A stretch of 64,000 nucleotides of DNA from Nitrobacter sp051535235. Its GTDB lineage: Bacteria > Pseudomonadota > Alphaproteobacteria > Rhizobiales > Xanthobacteraceae. Below, piece by piece: positions 1 through 6,622 of the stretch. A model generated the notes under the pieces. The model was given only the letters and a program-made list of their open reading frames with translations, was not told the origin of the DNA and searched no databases. The stretch's first letter is position 1, and the number at the start of each line of letters is the position of its first letter. Both the position numbers and the translations under genes were made by a program. The stretch lies in NCBI RefSeq assembly GCF_051535235.1, contig NZ_JBPPLZ010000004.1:1-64000 (forward strand), read 5' to 3'.

Positions 1-2
1 AT

Positions 3-59
3 GTCCTGAAAGATCAGGACACCTGGACCCTCATGTTCCGCGCGCAGCGCAACTGGTAA
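3..59 (+). CDS. C-terminal end of an unidentified protein (partial)
   Basis: The first bases read as the last 18 codons of an open frame ending in TAA, with a plausible protein tail (DTWTLMFRAQRNW). A rho-independent terminator follows 30 bases later, which supports a real gene end. The rest of the gene lies outside the window and I do not recognise the family from this tail. Confidence 0.5.
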   Translation, partial: VLKDQDTWTLMFRAQRNW

Positions 60-89
60 AACAGATCATCTGACAACATCCCGAACAAA

Positions 90-124
90 CCCCTGGCAGG
101 AAACTGCCGGGGGATTTTGTTTTT
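90..124 (+). terminator. Rho-independent terminator of the gene entering from the left
   Basis: Two 10-base arms (90-99 and 104-113) pair with one G-T wobble around a GAAA loop, and a T-rich run follows (114-124). It would end transcription of the partial gene at 3-59. Confidence 0.75.
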
Positions 125-280
125 GCCTTGGGCGTAAAAAAGCGTGTTGCGGCATTCCGCCCGTGTTCCGCTCCAGGATATTGGTATCGATCACGTTCAT
201 GATTTGGGTGGGTCGATTCAAAGTCATCGTGATCCGGCGACTCTTCTGACTATGCCGTATCGTTCGATGGAGAGCCTATA

Positions 281-405
281 GCGTTTCGAGTGAAGCACGA
301 CCTTGGGTTTGACCCCTGGATGTATGCCGGTTCGCGTGAAGAAAACGCGTCAAAACAAAATCTCGGAGCCCGCTTTCTGATTCCATCAGAAGCGGAAAGG
401 CTCCA
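281..405. repeat. Dispersed intergenic repeat, family A
   Basis: The stretch between the terminator and fliP (125-474) shows no gene. It holds this repeat: GCGTTTCGAG near 281, then CCGGTTCGCGTGAAGAAAAC and an imperfect hairpin at 371-394 (CGCTTTCTGA against TCAGAAGCG). Variants of the same motifs recur at about 10768, 11640, 12965, 28205, 29825, 46645 and 52628, always between genes. This repeat type is common in Bradyrhizobiaceae intergenic DNA. Confidence 0.6.
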
Positions 406-474
406 GCCGTCGTGGCGCTGTCGTGTAGAACCCTGTCCACGGCAGTCCGGGCTCACACCTGAGCGCACCGTCGC

Positions 475-1230
475 TCAGCTCCCGTAGCTCTGCACCAGGC
501 TGCCTGCCACCAGCGACCATCCGTCGACCAGCACGAAGAAGATCAGCTTGAACGGCAGCGATACCACGACCGGCGGCAGCATCATCATGCCCATCGACAT
601 CAGGACCGATGCCACCACAAGGTCGATGATGAGGAACGGCAGGAACAGCAGGAATCCGATCTCGAAGGCGCGCTTCAGTTCAGAGATCATGAAGGCCGGC
701 ATCAGGATCCGCAGCGAAAGGTCGGCCGGCGTCGCTGGCGGCGGCTCGCCCGACAAATCCATGAACAGCTTGAGATCTTTCTCGCGCACGTTCTTCTGCA
801 TGAAGCCGCGCAAGGGGACGGACGCACGCTGCAGCGCGTCCTCCACGGTGATCTCGTTCGCGATCAGCGGTTTGATGCCGTCGTCATAGGATTTCTGCAG
901 CGTCGGTCCCATCACGAAGGCGGTGAGGAACATCGCGAGCGCGATGATCACCGTGTTGGGCGGCGCGGTCGCGGTGCCGAGCGCCGTGCGCAGCAACGAC
1001 AGCACGACCACGATGCGCGTGAACGACGTCATCATGATCAGGATCGACGGCGCGATCGACAGCACTGTGAGCAGCGCGATCAACTGGATCGCGCGCTCGG
1101 TCACGCCGCCGTTGCCGGCGCCGCCGAGATTGATGCTGATATCCTGCGCGAACGCCGGACCTGCGAGCGATCCGGCGGCTATCAGAACGAGAAGGAATAA
1201 AACTCTACGCGGGATGGCCGCCGGCCTCAC
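475..1230 (-). CDS. fliP: Flagellar biosynthesis protein FliP
   Basis: Core integral-membrane subunit of the flagellar type III export gate (FliP-FliQ-FliR with FlhA/FlhB), which passes rod, hook and filament subunits across the inner membrane. The 251-residue product begins with a cleavable signal peptide (hydrophobic run, then AGPAFAQ). It has the conserved MMTSFTRIVVVLSLLR segment, a central periplasmic region, and the C-terminal LMPAFMISELKRAFEIGF and SMGMMMLPP motifs typical of FliP. The start is GTG at 1230, which overlaps the fliO stop by 4 bases (GTGA), so the two are translationally coupled. Length is normal. Confidence 0.96.
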   Translation of the reverse strand: MRPAAIPRRVLFLLVLIAAGSLAGPAFAQDISINLGGAGNGGVTERAIQLIALLTVLSIAPSILIMMTSFTRIVVVLSLLRTALGTATAPPNTVIIALAMFLTAFVMGPTLQKSYDDGIKPLIANEITVEDALQRASVPLRGFMQKNVREKDLKLFMDLSGEPPPATPADLSLRILMPAFMISELKRAFEIGFLLFLPFLIIDLVVASVLMSMGMMMLPPVVVSLPFKLIFFVLVDGWSLVAGSLVQSYGS

Positions 1231-2183
1231 GAAGGCGACTTCGGTCGCCCGAGCAGCGACGCCATCTCGTCTTCAAGGTGCTCGAAGCCGGATTTCGAAC
1301 CGGGCGAGGGGGCTGCCGGCGGCGCCGGCGGCTCGCTGCGCGAAGCGGGCGGACTTTCCACGGCGCGCGGACGGGGTGGCGGCTCGGGAACAACCGGAGG
1401 CGCGACGGCCGCCGGCTTGCCGTCGTTGGCCGGACGCCGGAGCGCGGCTTCGAGACGCTGCGCCATCTCGGCAAGATTTTGATCCGCGTTCGAAGCAGGT
1501 GGCGGCGATGCGGCGGGCGGTGGGGCCGGTGGTGGCGGCGGCGGCGAAAACGTCGGCCGCTCCGCAGGGCGCGGCGGCGATGTGCTCCCGGGCTCGGCTG
1601 CACGAACAGGCGGACGCGGCGGCATCGCAGGCTCGCTGCGCGCGGGACGGGTGCCGCGAATGTCGGTCCGGCTCATGGGTTCGGGCGTGAAGCCCGCCAG
1701 GGGATCATTGCGGCGCTCGGCGGCGGCCGGACGTCGCGCCGGATCAGGGAAGGGGGGACGCAGGACCGGTCGCGCCGGATCCGGCATCTCCTCGGGATGA
1801 TCGAGAGGATCGGAACGCGGGCCGTCGGACTCCGCCCAGCCTGTTTCAGCCAGCGGCGGCAGGCGCGGCAGCGACGGTTCGTTGCCGGGTGAAGGACGTT
1901 GCGGGGTCTGATCGCGGCCCGGCGCGCGGACGATGTTGGGTTCCACGACAATGTCGGACGGTCCGCCGATCATCAGCAGGTGCTCGACATTATCGCGGCG
2001 CACCAGAACGAGCCGCCGGCGCCCATCCACCGCCGCGGCATCGATGACCGCCAGGCGGGGCATCCGTCCGCGATTGGCGGTGGTGCCAAGCCGGCTTCCC
2101 GCAAATCGCCGCACCAGCCAGGCGGTCCCGGCGATCAGCGCCAGGACCACAATGAATGCGATGACGAATGTAATGGCCTGCAT
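1227..2183 (-). CDS. fliO: FliO-type flagellar assembly protein with long proline-rich tail
   Basis: FliO is a small membrane protein that helps FliP assemble into the export gate. The ATG at 2183 is chosen because it directly precedes the single N-terminal membrane helix (residues about 3-24: AITFVIAFIVVLALIAGTAW). The FliO-like cytoplasmic domain follows (RLAVIDAAAVDGRRRLVLVRRD, then EHLLMIGGPSDIVVE). After residue ~100 the protein runs on for some 200 residues rich in Pro, Arg and Ala, including runs of prolines, and ends in an acidic/hydrophobic patch (FEHLEDEMASLLGR). At 318 residues it is much longer than enterobacterial FliO. It lies upstream of and coupled to fliP. Confidence 0.85.
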   Translation of the reverse strand: MQAITFVIAFIVVLALIAGTAWLVRRFAGSRLGTTANRGRMPRLAVIDAAAVDGRRRLVLVRRDNVEHLLMIGGPSDIVVEPNIVRAPGRDQTPQRPSPGNEPSLPRLPPLAETGWAESDGPRSDPLDHPEEMPDPARPVLRPPFPDPARRPAAAERRNDPLAGFTPEPMSRTDIRGTRPARSEPAMPPRPPVRAAEPGSTSPPRPAERPTFSPPPPPPAPPPAASPPPASNADQNLAEMAQRLEAALRRPANDGKPAAVAPPVVPEPPPRPRAVESPPASRSEPPAPPAAPSPGSKSGFEHLEDEMASLLGRPKSPS

Positions 2184-2478
2184 TTCTGTGTCCCTGACAG
2201 AAAGCGCCTTTATTACAGCTTCGATCGTCGAATGCCTTGCGGCACCCTCCCGTGACGACCGAGCCTTGGCCCAATCTGTTAACCCCGTCCGGCAAAAGCT
2301 GCCGCTGATCCTTAATAACCTATGAATCGACCAGACCAAAACAACTTCTGAGTACCAGACGTTCCGGTTAATGCGGGTGGTTAACGCGGCGTTCCCTAAC
2401 AAAAATCGTCCGGTCGGACCAGGAACGTCCTTGGCTTTGGAAGGCGGAGGATCGATTCGGATCGCGCGCCCGCCGTTC

Positions 2479-2493
2479 TTAACCGGCTGTTAA
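2479..2493. promoter_or_regulatory. Candidate CtrA box upstream of flgB
   Basis: The sequence TTAA-CCGGCTG-TTAA is an exact TTAA-N7-TTAA full site for the cell-cycle regulator CtrA, known in alphaproteobacteria to drive flagellar genes. It lies 69 bases before the flgB start in the 378-bp divergent gap (2184-2561) between fliO and flgB. No other gene is visible in that gap. Confidence 0.65.
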
Positions 2494-2561
2494 CCATAAA
2501 GGCGGCAAATTCTGCCTACCCTCCGCGGCGCACCGTCCCCGGAGTGGAGCGGAGGCCCGGC

Positions 2562-2969
2562 GTGCCCATCAACGATATTTCCGCTTTGGCGGCTCTGCGC
2601 ACCCGGATGCAATGGCATCAGGAGCGCCAGCGCGTTCTCGCCGAAAACATATCCAACTCCGACACGCCGAATTTCAAGCCGCGCGACCTGATCGAACCGA
2701 AGTTCGACGCGAAGGGCGGCAACGCTTCGTCCGGCGCGACGCTGGCGATGATGAGCACCACTTCGGGCCGGAATATCACCGGCTCGGGCCCGGGCTCGAA
2801 CTTCGACCAGAATCGCAATGCCGGTTTTCAGACCCGTCCCGCAGGGAACGCGGTCAATTTGGAGGACCAGATGCTCAAGGTATCGGCCAACCAGATGGAT
2901 TACGCCGCCGCAACCTCGCTCTACAGCCGCAGCCTGCGTCTGCTGAAGATGGCGGTCGGCAAGGCATGA
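2562..2969 (+). CDS. flgB: Flagellar basal-body rod protein FlgB
   Basis: Proximal rod subunit of the flagellar basal body, exported by the FliPQR/FlhAB apparatus. The N-terminal segment carries the rod-protein signature ENISNSDTPNFKPRDL, and the C-terminal helix ends with SANQMDYAAATSLYSRSLRLLKMAVGK. GTG at 2562 is chosen as start because GGAGG (2551-2555) sits 6 bases upstream; a GTG 18 bases earlier is less well placed. The product is 135 residues, a normal length. First gene of the flgB-flgC-fliE-fliQ-fliR-flhB run. Confidence 0.95.
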   Translation: MPINDISALAALRTRMQWHQERQRVLAENISNSDTPNFKPRDLIEPKFDAKGGNASSGATLAMMSTTSGRNITGSGPGSNFDQNRNAGFQTRPAGNAVNLEDQMLKVSANQMDYAAATSLYSRSLRLLKMAVGKA

Positions 2970-2998
2970 CGCAGAGCTGAAGAAAAGGAGACCGCATC

Positions 2999-3424
2999 AT
3001 GGCAGACAACGGCGCCGACTTCATGCGTTCGATGGGCATCGCGACATCCGGTCTGCGGGCGCAGGCCGGACGGATGCGGGTGATCTCGGAAAACATCGCC
3101 AACGCCGATTCCACCGCGCAGACGCCCGGGGGTGATCCCTATCGGCGCAAGGTGCCGACCTTTTCATCGGCGCTCGATCGTGCGCTCGATGCGAAAGTGG
3201 TGACGCTCGGCCGGGTGAAGCCCGACATGTCGTCGTTCCGCGTCAAGTACGAGCCGGGCAATCCGGCTGCCGACGCCAGCGGCAACGTCAAATATCCCAA
3301 CGTCAACTCGCTGGTCGAAATGACCGACATGCGCGACGCGCAACGGTCATACGAGGCGAACGTCAACATCATCAGCGCAACACGCCGGATGATCCAGCGC
3401 ACGCTCGATATTCTCAAATCCTGA
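2999..3424 (+). CDS. flgC: Flagellar basal-body rod protein FlgC
   Basis: Second proximal rod subunit. The 141-residue protein has the N-terminal GLRAQAGRMRVISENIANADST rod motif, a central YRRKVPTF segment, and the C-terminal DMRDAQRSYEANVNIISATRRMI helix shared by FlgC proteins. A strong ribosome-binding site (AAAGGAGA) precedes the ATG. It lies 29 bases after flgB and 14 bases before fliE, consistent with one operon. Confidence 0.96.
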   Translation: MADNGADFMRSMGIATSGLRAQAGRMRVISENIANADSTAQTPGGDPYRRKVPTFSSALDRALDAKVVTLGRVKPDMSSFRVKYEPGNPAADASGNVKYPNVNSLVEMTDMRDAQRSYEANVNIISATRRMIQRTLDILKS

Positions 3425-3438
3425 TCGGAGACCTGACC

Positions 3439-3750
3439 ATGGCATCACCCACAGTCGCAGCAAACGCCTATGCGAGCCTTGCAAAGATGATGGGCTCCGG
3501 CGCCGCCGCCGGCAAGCCGCCGGAGGGCGATGGCCCCTCGTTCAGTGCGGTGCTCAAGGATGCGCTCGGCAGCGTGATGGAGGCGGGCCGGAAGTCCGAC
3601 GCGCAGACGGTGGCGATGGCGTCGGGCAAGGCAAACCTGATGGATGTGGTGACCGCCGTGGCGGATACCGACGTCGCGGTGTCGACGCTGGTCTCGGTGC
3701 GCGACCGCGTCATCCAGTCCTACGAAGACATCATGAGAATGCCGATCTGA
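3439..3750 (+). CDS. fliE: Flagellar hook-basal body complex protein FliE
   Basis: Joins the MS ring to the rod and is needed early for rod export. The product is 103 residues, as usual for FliE. The conserved C-terminal half (FSAVLKDALGSVMEAGRKSD, then DVVTAVADTDVAVSTLVSVRDRVIQSYEDIMRMPI) is clear. It follows flgC after 14 bases, with GGAGACCTGACC before the ATG. Confidence 0.95.
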   Translation: MASPTVAANAYASLAKMMGSGAAAGKPPEGDGPSFSAVLKDALGSVMEAGRKSDAQTVAMASGKANLMDVVTAVADTDVAVSTLVSVRDRVIQSYEDIMRMPI

Positions 3751-3758
3751 TCGCGCGG

Positions 3759-3845
3759 TTATGGATTCAAGTTGTCATTCCGACGGCGCGCTGGGCGACG
3801 AACGCTTCGCGTTCGCGCCGATAGCGCGAACCCGAAAATCCATAA
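3759..3845. repeat. Palindromic intergenic element between fliE and fliQ
   Basis: TTATGGATT (3759-3767) and AATCCATAA (3837-3845) are perfect inverted ends of an 87-bp element. Its interior is GC-rich with further short inverted stretches. It fills most of the 174-bp gap in an otherwise tightly packed operon. It does not resemble the hairpins at 5045-5377. Confidence 0.5.
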
Positions 3846-3924
3846 GCTGAAGCAGGAAGAATGAATTTTGGAGCGCGTGAAGGCGCGCGTCCCAGCATAA
3901 AGAATAAGTACATGGGAGAAGGCA

Positions 3925-4188
3925 ATGACCGGCGCTGAAACACTGGATATCGCGCGCGATGCGATCTGGACCATCGTTCTGGTCTCGGGGCCGCTACTGG
4001 GCGTCGGCCTGATCGTCGGCGTCGCCATTTCGCTGATCCAGGCGTTGACGCAGATCCAGGAGCAGACGCTGGTGTTCGTGCCGAAGATCCTGGCCATTTT
4101 CGTGACGCTGGTGCTGGCGCTGCCGTTCATGGCCGACGCGCTGCACGCCGAAATGATACGGATTTCATCGCGAATCATCGGCGGTTGA
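3925..4188 (+). CDS. fliQ: Flagellar biosynthesis protein FliQ
   Basis: Small two-helix subunit of the flagellar export gate. The 87-residue protein contains the conserved GPLLGVGLIVGVAISLIQALTQIQEQTLVFVPKI segment (helix 1, turn, QEQTL motif) and a second helix ending in LPFMADALHAEM. The ribosome-binding site GGGAGAAGG lies just before the ATG. Length is typical. Confidence 0.96.
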   Translation: MTGAETLDIARDAIWTIVLVSGPLLGVGLIVGVAISLIQALTQIQEQTLVFVPKILAIFVTLVLALPFMADALHAEMIRISSRIIGG

Positions 4189-4277
4189 TGCACAAGATCG
4201 CAGGGGTGGATGCGGTATCGCGATCCGCTCGCTGCAAGTTTCCGACGAGAATGTCGGGATAGCACCTCAAGGGCATC

Positions 4278-5048
4278 ATGCGTATCGATATCTCGCTTCT
4301 GCCCGCTCTCGGCGCCGCCTTCATGCTGGTGTTTGCCCGCATCGGCGCGATGGTGATGCTGTTGCCGGGCTTCGGCGAGGTCTTCATTCCGGTCCGGGTC
4401 AAGCTCGCCATCGCCCTGCTTCTGACTCTGATTATCCTGCCGCTGCATCGTGCCGCCTATCACGTCGACATGCAGTCGGCCGCGCCGCTGGCGATCTTGC
4501 TGGTGCATGAGATCATCATCGGCGTGGTGCTGGGCGCCACCGCGCGCGTCACGCTCGCGGCGCTGCAGGTCGCGGGCTCGATCATCGCGCAGCAACTGGG
4601 GCTTGGATTCGTCACGTCGATCGATCCGACCCAGGGCCAGCAAGGCGCGCTGATGGGCAACTTCCTGACCCTGCTTGGCATCGCGATACTGTTCGCGACC
4701 GACACGCACTATCTGGTCATCACCGCGCTGAACGAGAGCTACAGGATTTTCTCGCCGGGCGAACTGATGCCGAGCGGCGATGTGGCGGCGCTGGCCACGC
4801 GCGCCTTCTCGGCCGCTTTCAAGATCGGCCTGCAACTGTCGGCGCCGTTCTTGGTTTTCGGACTTGTTTTCAATATCGGGCTTGGCGTGCTGGCGCGGCT
4901 GATGCCGCAGATGCAGGTCTATTTCATCGGCGTGCCGCTCTCGATCCTCATCGGCTTCATGATTCTCGCTGCCGTGCTGGTGTCCATGATGGGGACCTAC
5001 ATGGATTATTTTATCGGCGTGATGCGCGATCTGACGTTGTCGAACTAG
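4278..5048 (+). CDS. fliR: Flagellar biosynthesis protein FliR
   Basis: Third membrane subunit of the export gate, which with FliP and FliQ forms the helical export channel. The product is 256 residues with several hydrophobic segments. It has the family motif LGLGFVTSIDPTQGQQGALMGNFL and the C-terminal GVLARLMPQMQVYFIGVPLSILIGF. Its TAG stop (5046-5048) lies inside the first arm of the hairpin array that follows. Confidence 0.95.
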   Translation: MRIDISLLPALGAAFMLVFARIGAMVMLLPGFGEVFIPVRVKLAIALLLTLIILPLHRAAYHVDMQSAAPLAILLVHEIIIGVVLGATARVTLAALQVAGSIIAQQLGLGFVTSIDPTQGQQGALMGNFLTLLGIAILFATDTHYLVITALNESYRIFSPGELMPSGDVAALATRAFSAAFKIGLQLSAPFLVFGLVFNIGLGVLARLMPQMQVYFIGVPLSILIGFMILAAVLVSMMGTYMDYFIGVMRDLTLSN

Positions 5049-5123
5049 TGGAGTGAATTTGACATTCGCTACCCACTTTGCCGCGAACTTGTCAGGCGAA
5101 TGTCAAATTCAAAACTCCACTAG
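5045..5123. repeat. Hairpin 1 of a four-hairpin array (fliR-flhB gap)
   Basis: Left arm 5045-5069 and right arm 5096-5123 are complementary over 25 bases with a 3-base bulge. The arms begin CTAGTGGAG and end CTCCACTAG. The outer end overlaps the fliR stop codon. Confidence 0.8.
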
Positions 5124-5137
5124 AAACCTGATAGTTG

Positions 5138-5214
5138 CTAGTGGTCCTTTGATTCTAACATTTGCAAGAACTCCCTGCGGCAACGGGATGCAAATGTTAG
5201 AATTGGACCACTAG
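5138..5214. repeat. Hairpin 2 of the array
   Basis: Left arm 5138-5166 pairs with right arm 5189-5214 (outer ends CTAGTGGTCC and GGACCACTAG). A 14-base spacer separates it from hairpin 1. Its last four bases (CTAG) are shared with hairpin 3. Confidence 0.8.
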
Positions 5215-5289
5215 TGTGGCGGTTCAGAAGTTCGCTCCCAGTGTCTCTGCGAGTCCGTCAAGCGAACTTCTGAACCCAAACCACACTAG
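5211..5289. repeat. Hairpin 3 of the array
   Basis: Left arm 5211-5236 pairs with right arm 5261-5289 (outer ends CTAGTGTGG and CCACACTAG). It has the same length and plan as hairpin 1 but different arm bases. The spacer after it (5290-5303) resembles the spacer after hairpin 1, so hairpins 1+2 and 3+4 look like two copies of one double unit. Confidence 0.8.
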
Positions 5290-5303
5290 AATCATAAAGT
5301 TGG

Positions 5304-5377
5304 TAGTGTCCCTTTGATTCCGAAGTTCGCATCAAAGGTTGCTGCGAGGGTATGCGAACTTCGGAATCGGGACACTA
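5304..5377. repeat. Hairpin 4 of the array
   Basis: Left arm 5304-5332 pairs with right arm 5352-5377 (outer ends TAGTGTCCC and GGGACACTA). It is a diverged copy of hairpin 2, with matching changes in both arms that keep the pairing. It ends 13 bases before the flhB start. Confidence 0.8.
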
Positions 5378-5390
5378 GGACACGGCAACG

Positions 5391-6470
5391 ATGGCCGACG
5401 AGAGCGACGATACCGAAAAGACAGAAGACCCGACGCAAAAACGTCTCGATGACGCGATCGAGCGCGGCGACGTCGTCAAGAGCCAGGAGGTCAACACCTG
5501 GTTCGTGATCGCCGGCGCGACGCTGGTGCTGTCGACCTTCGCGGGCTCCGTCGGCGGCGGATTCGAGATGCCGCTGCGCAACCTGATCGCCAACTCCTGG
5601 CAGATCCGGACCGACGGTCCTGGTCTGCTGGCGCTGGCCGTGCAGCTCGAATACGTGCTTGTCGCCGCGCTCGGCGTGCCGCTGCTGATGTTGGTGCTGG
5701 CCGCCGTCGCCGGCAATGTCATTCAGCACCGTTTCGTCTGGTCGGGGGAGGCGCTGAAGCCGAAGCTCAGCAAGATTTCGGTGGTCTCCGGGGCCAAGCG
5801 GATTTTCGGCAAGCAGGCGGCCGCGAACTTCGCCAAGGGACTTTTCAAGGTGGTGGCGCTCGGCGCGGTCATGACCGCGGTGCTGTGGCCGGAGCGCTCG
5901 CGGCTCGACGCCATGGTGCGGCTCGATCCCAACGCCATCCTCGGCACCACCAGAACCCTGACGCTGCAATTGCTCGGTGCGGTGGTCGCGATGCTCGCGC
6001 TGGTCGCGATCGCAGACTACCTGCTGCAGTACCGGCAGTGGTTCGAACGGCAGAAGATGTCGCTGCGGGAGATCAAGGAGGAGTTCAAGCAAACGGAAGG
6101 CGATCCGCACATCAAGGCCCGGATCAGGCAGTTGCGGGCCGTGCGCATGAAGAAGCGCATGATGGCCGCGGTGCCGAAGGCCTCGGTCATCATCACCAAC
6201 CCGACGCACTATTCGGTCGCGCTGTCCTACGAGCGCGGCATGTCGGCGCCGGTCTGCGTGGCCAAGGGCATGGACAACATCGCGCTCAAGATCAGGGAAA
6301 TCGCCCGCGAGCACGACATTCCGATCGTCGAAAACGTGCCGCTGGCCCGCGCGCTGTACGCTACCGTCGAGATCGACGACGAGATTCCGGCCGAGCATTA
6401 TCACGCGGTCGCCGAAATCATCGGCTACGTCATGGGCCTGAAGCGCGGCTTTGCGGGGCGCCGCGCGTGA
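5391..6470 (+). CDS. flhB: Flagellar biosynthesis protein FlhB
   Basis: Export-gate protein that switches substrate class from rod/hook to filament. It has an acidic/basic N-terminus (DDTEKTEDPTQKRLDDA), four hydrophobic segments, then a cytoplasmic domain with the autocleavage motif NPTH (in SVIITNPTHYSVAL). The C-terminal ENVPLARALYATVEIDDEIP matches the family. Length 359 is normal. It is separated from fliR by 342 bp of hairpins, unlike the tight spacing of its neighbours. Confidence 0.97.
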   Translation: MADESDDTEKTEDPTQKRLDDAIERGDVVKSQEVNTWFVIAGATLVLSTFAGSVGGGFEMPLRNLIANSWQIRTDGPGLLALAVQLEYVLVAALGVPLLMLVLAAVAGNVIQHRFVWSGEALKPKLSKISVVSGAKRIFGKQAAANFAKGLFKVVALGAVMTAVLWPERSRLDAMVRLDPNAILGTTRTLTLQLLGAVVAMLALVAIADYLLQYRQWFERQKMSLREIKEEFKQTEGDPHIKARIRQLRAVRMKKRMMAAVPKASVIITNPTHYSVALSYERGMSAPVCVAKGMDNIALKIREIAREHDIPIVENVPLARALYATVEIDDEIPAEHYHAVAEIIGYVMGLKRGFAGRRA

Positions 6471-6622
6471 TGCCGGCTTAGGGTATCCGGAAAGAGCATC
6501 CGGGCGGGGAAAATGGCGGGAAATGAGCCCATGAGGTGCTTGCGCTGCCGGGTCCGATTCAGGCACTCAGGGCCCGGCGCACGCGCATTCCGCGCCCGCC
6601 GCGACAGGCCCCGCCGGATGCC

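Noticed and set aside
290..487. Short plus-strand open frame before fliP
   Set aside because: It consists of family-A repeat sequence that recurs between genes elsewhere.
3759..4835. 358-codon minus-strand frame over fliQ and fliR
   Set aside because: Shadow of two certain flagellar genes and a palindromic element.
5045..5377. CRISPR array in the fliR-flhB gap
   Set aside because: Repeats are diverged hairpins with short, similar spacers, not identical repeats with unique spacers, and no cas genes are present.
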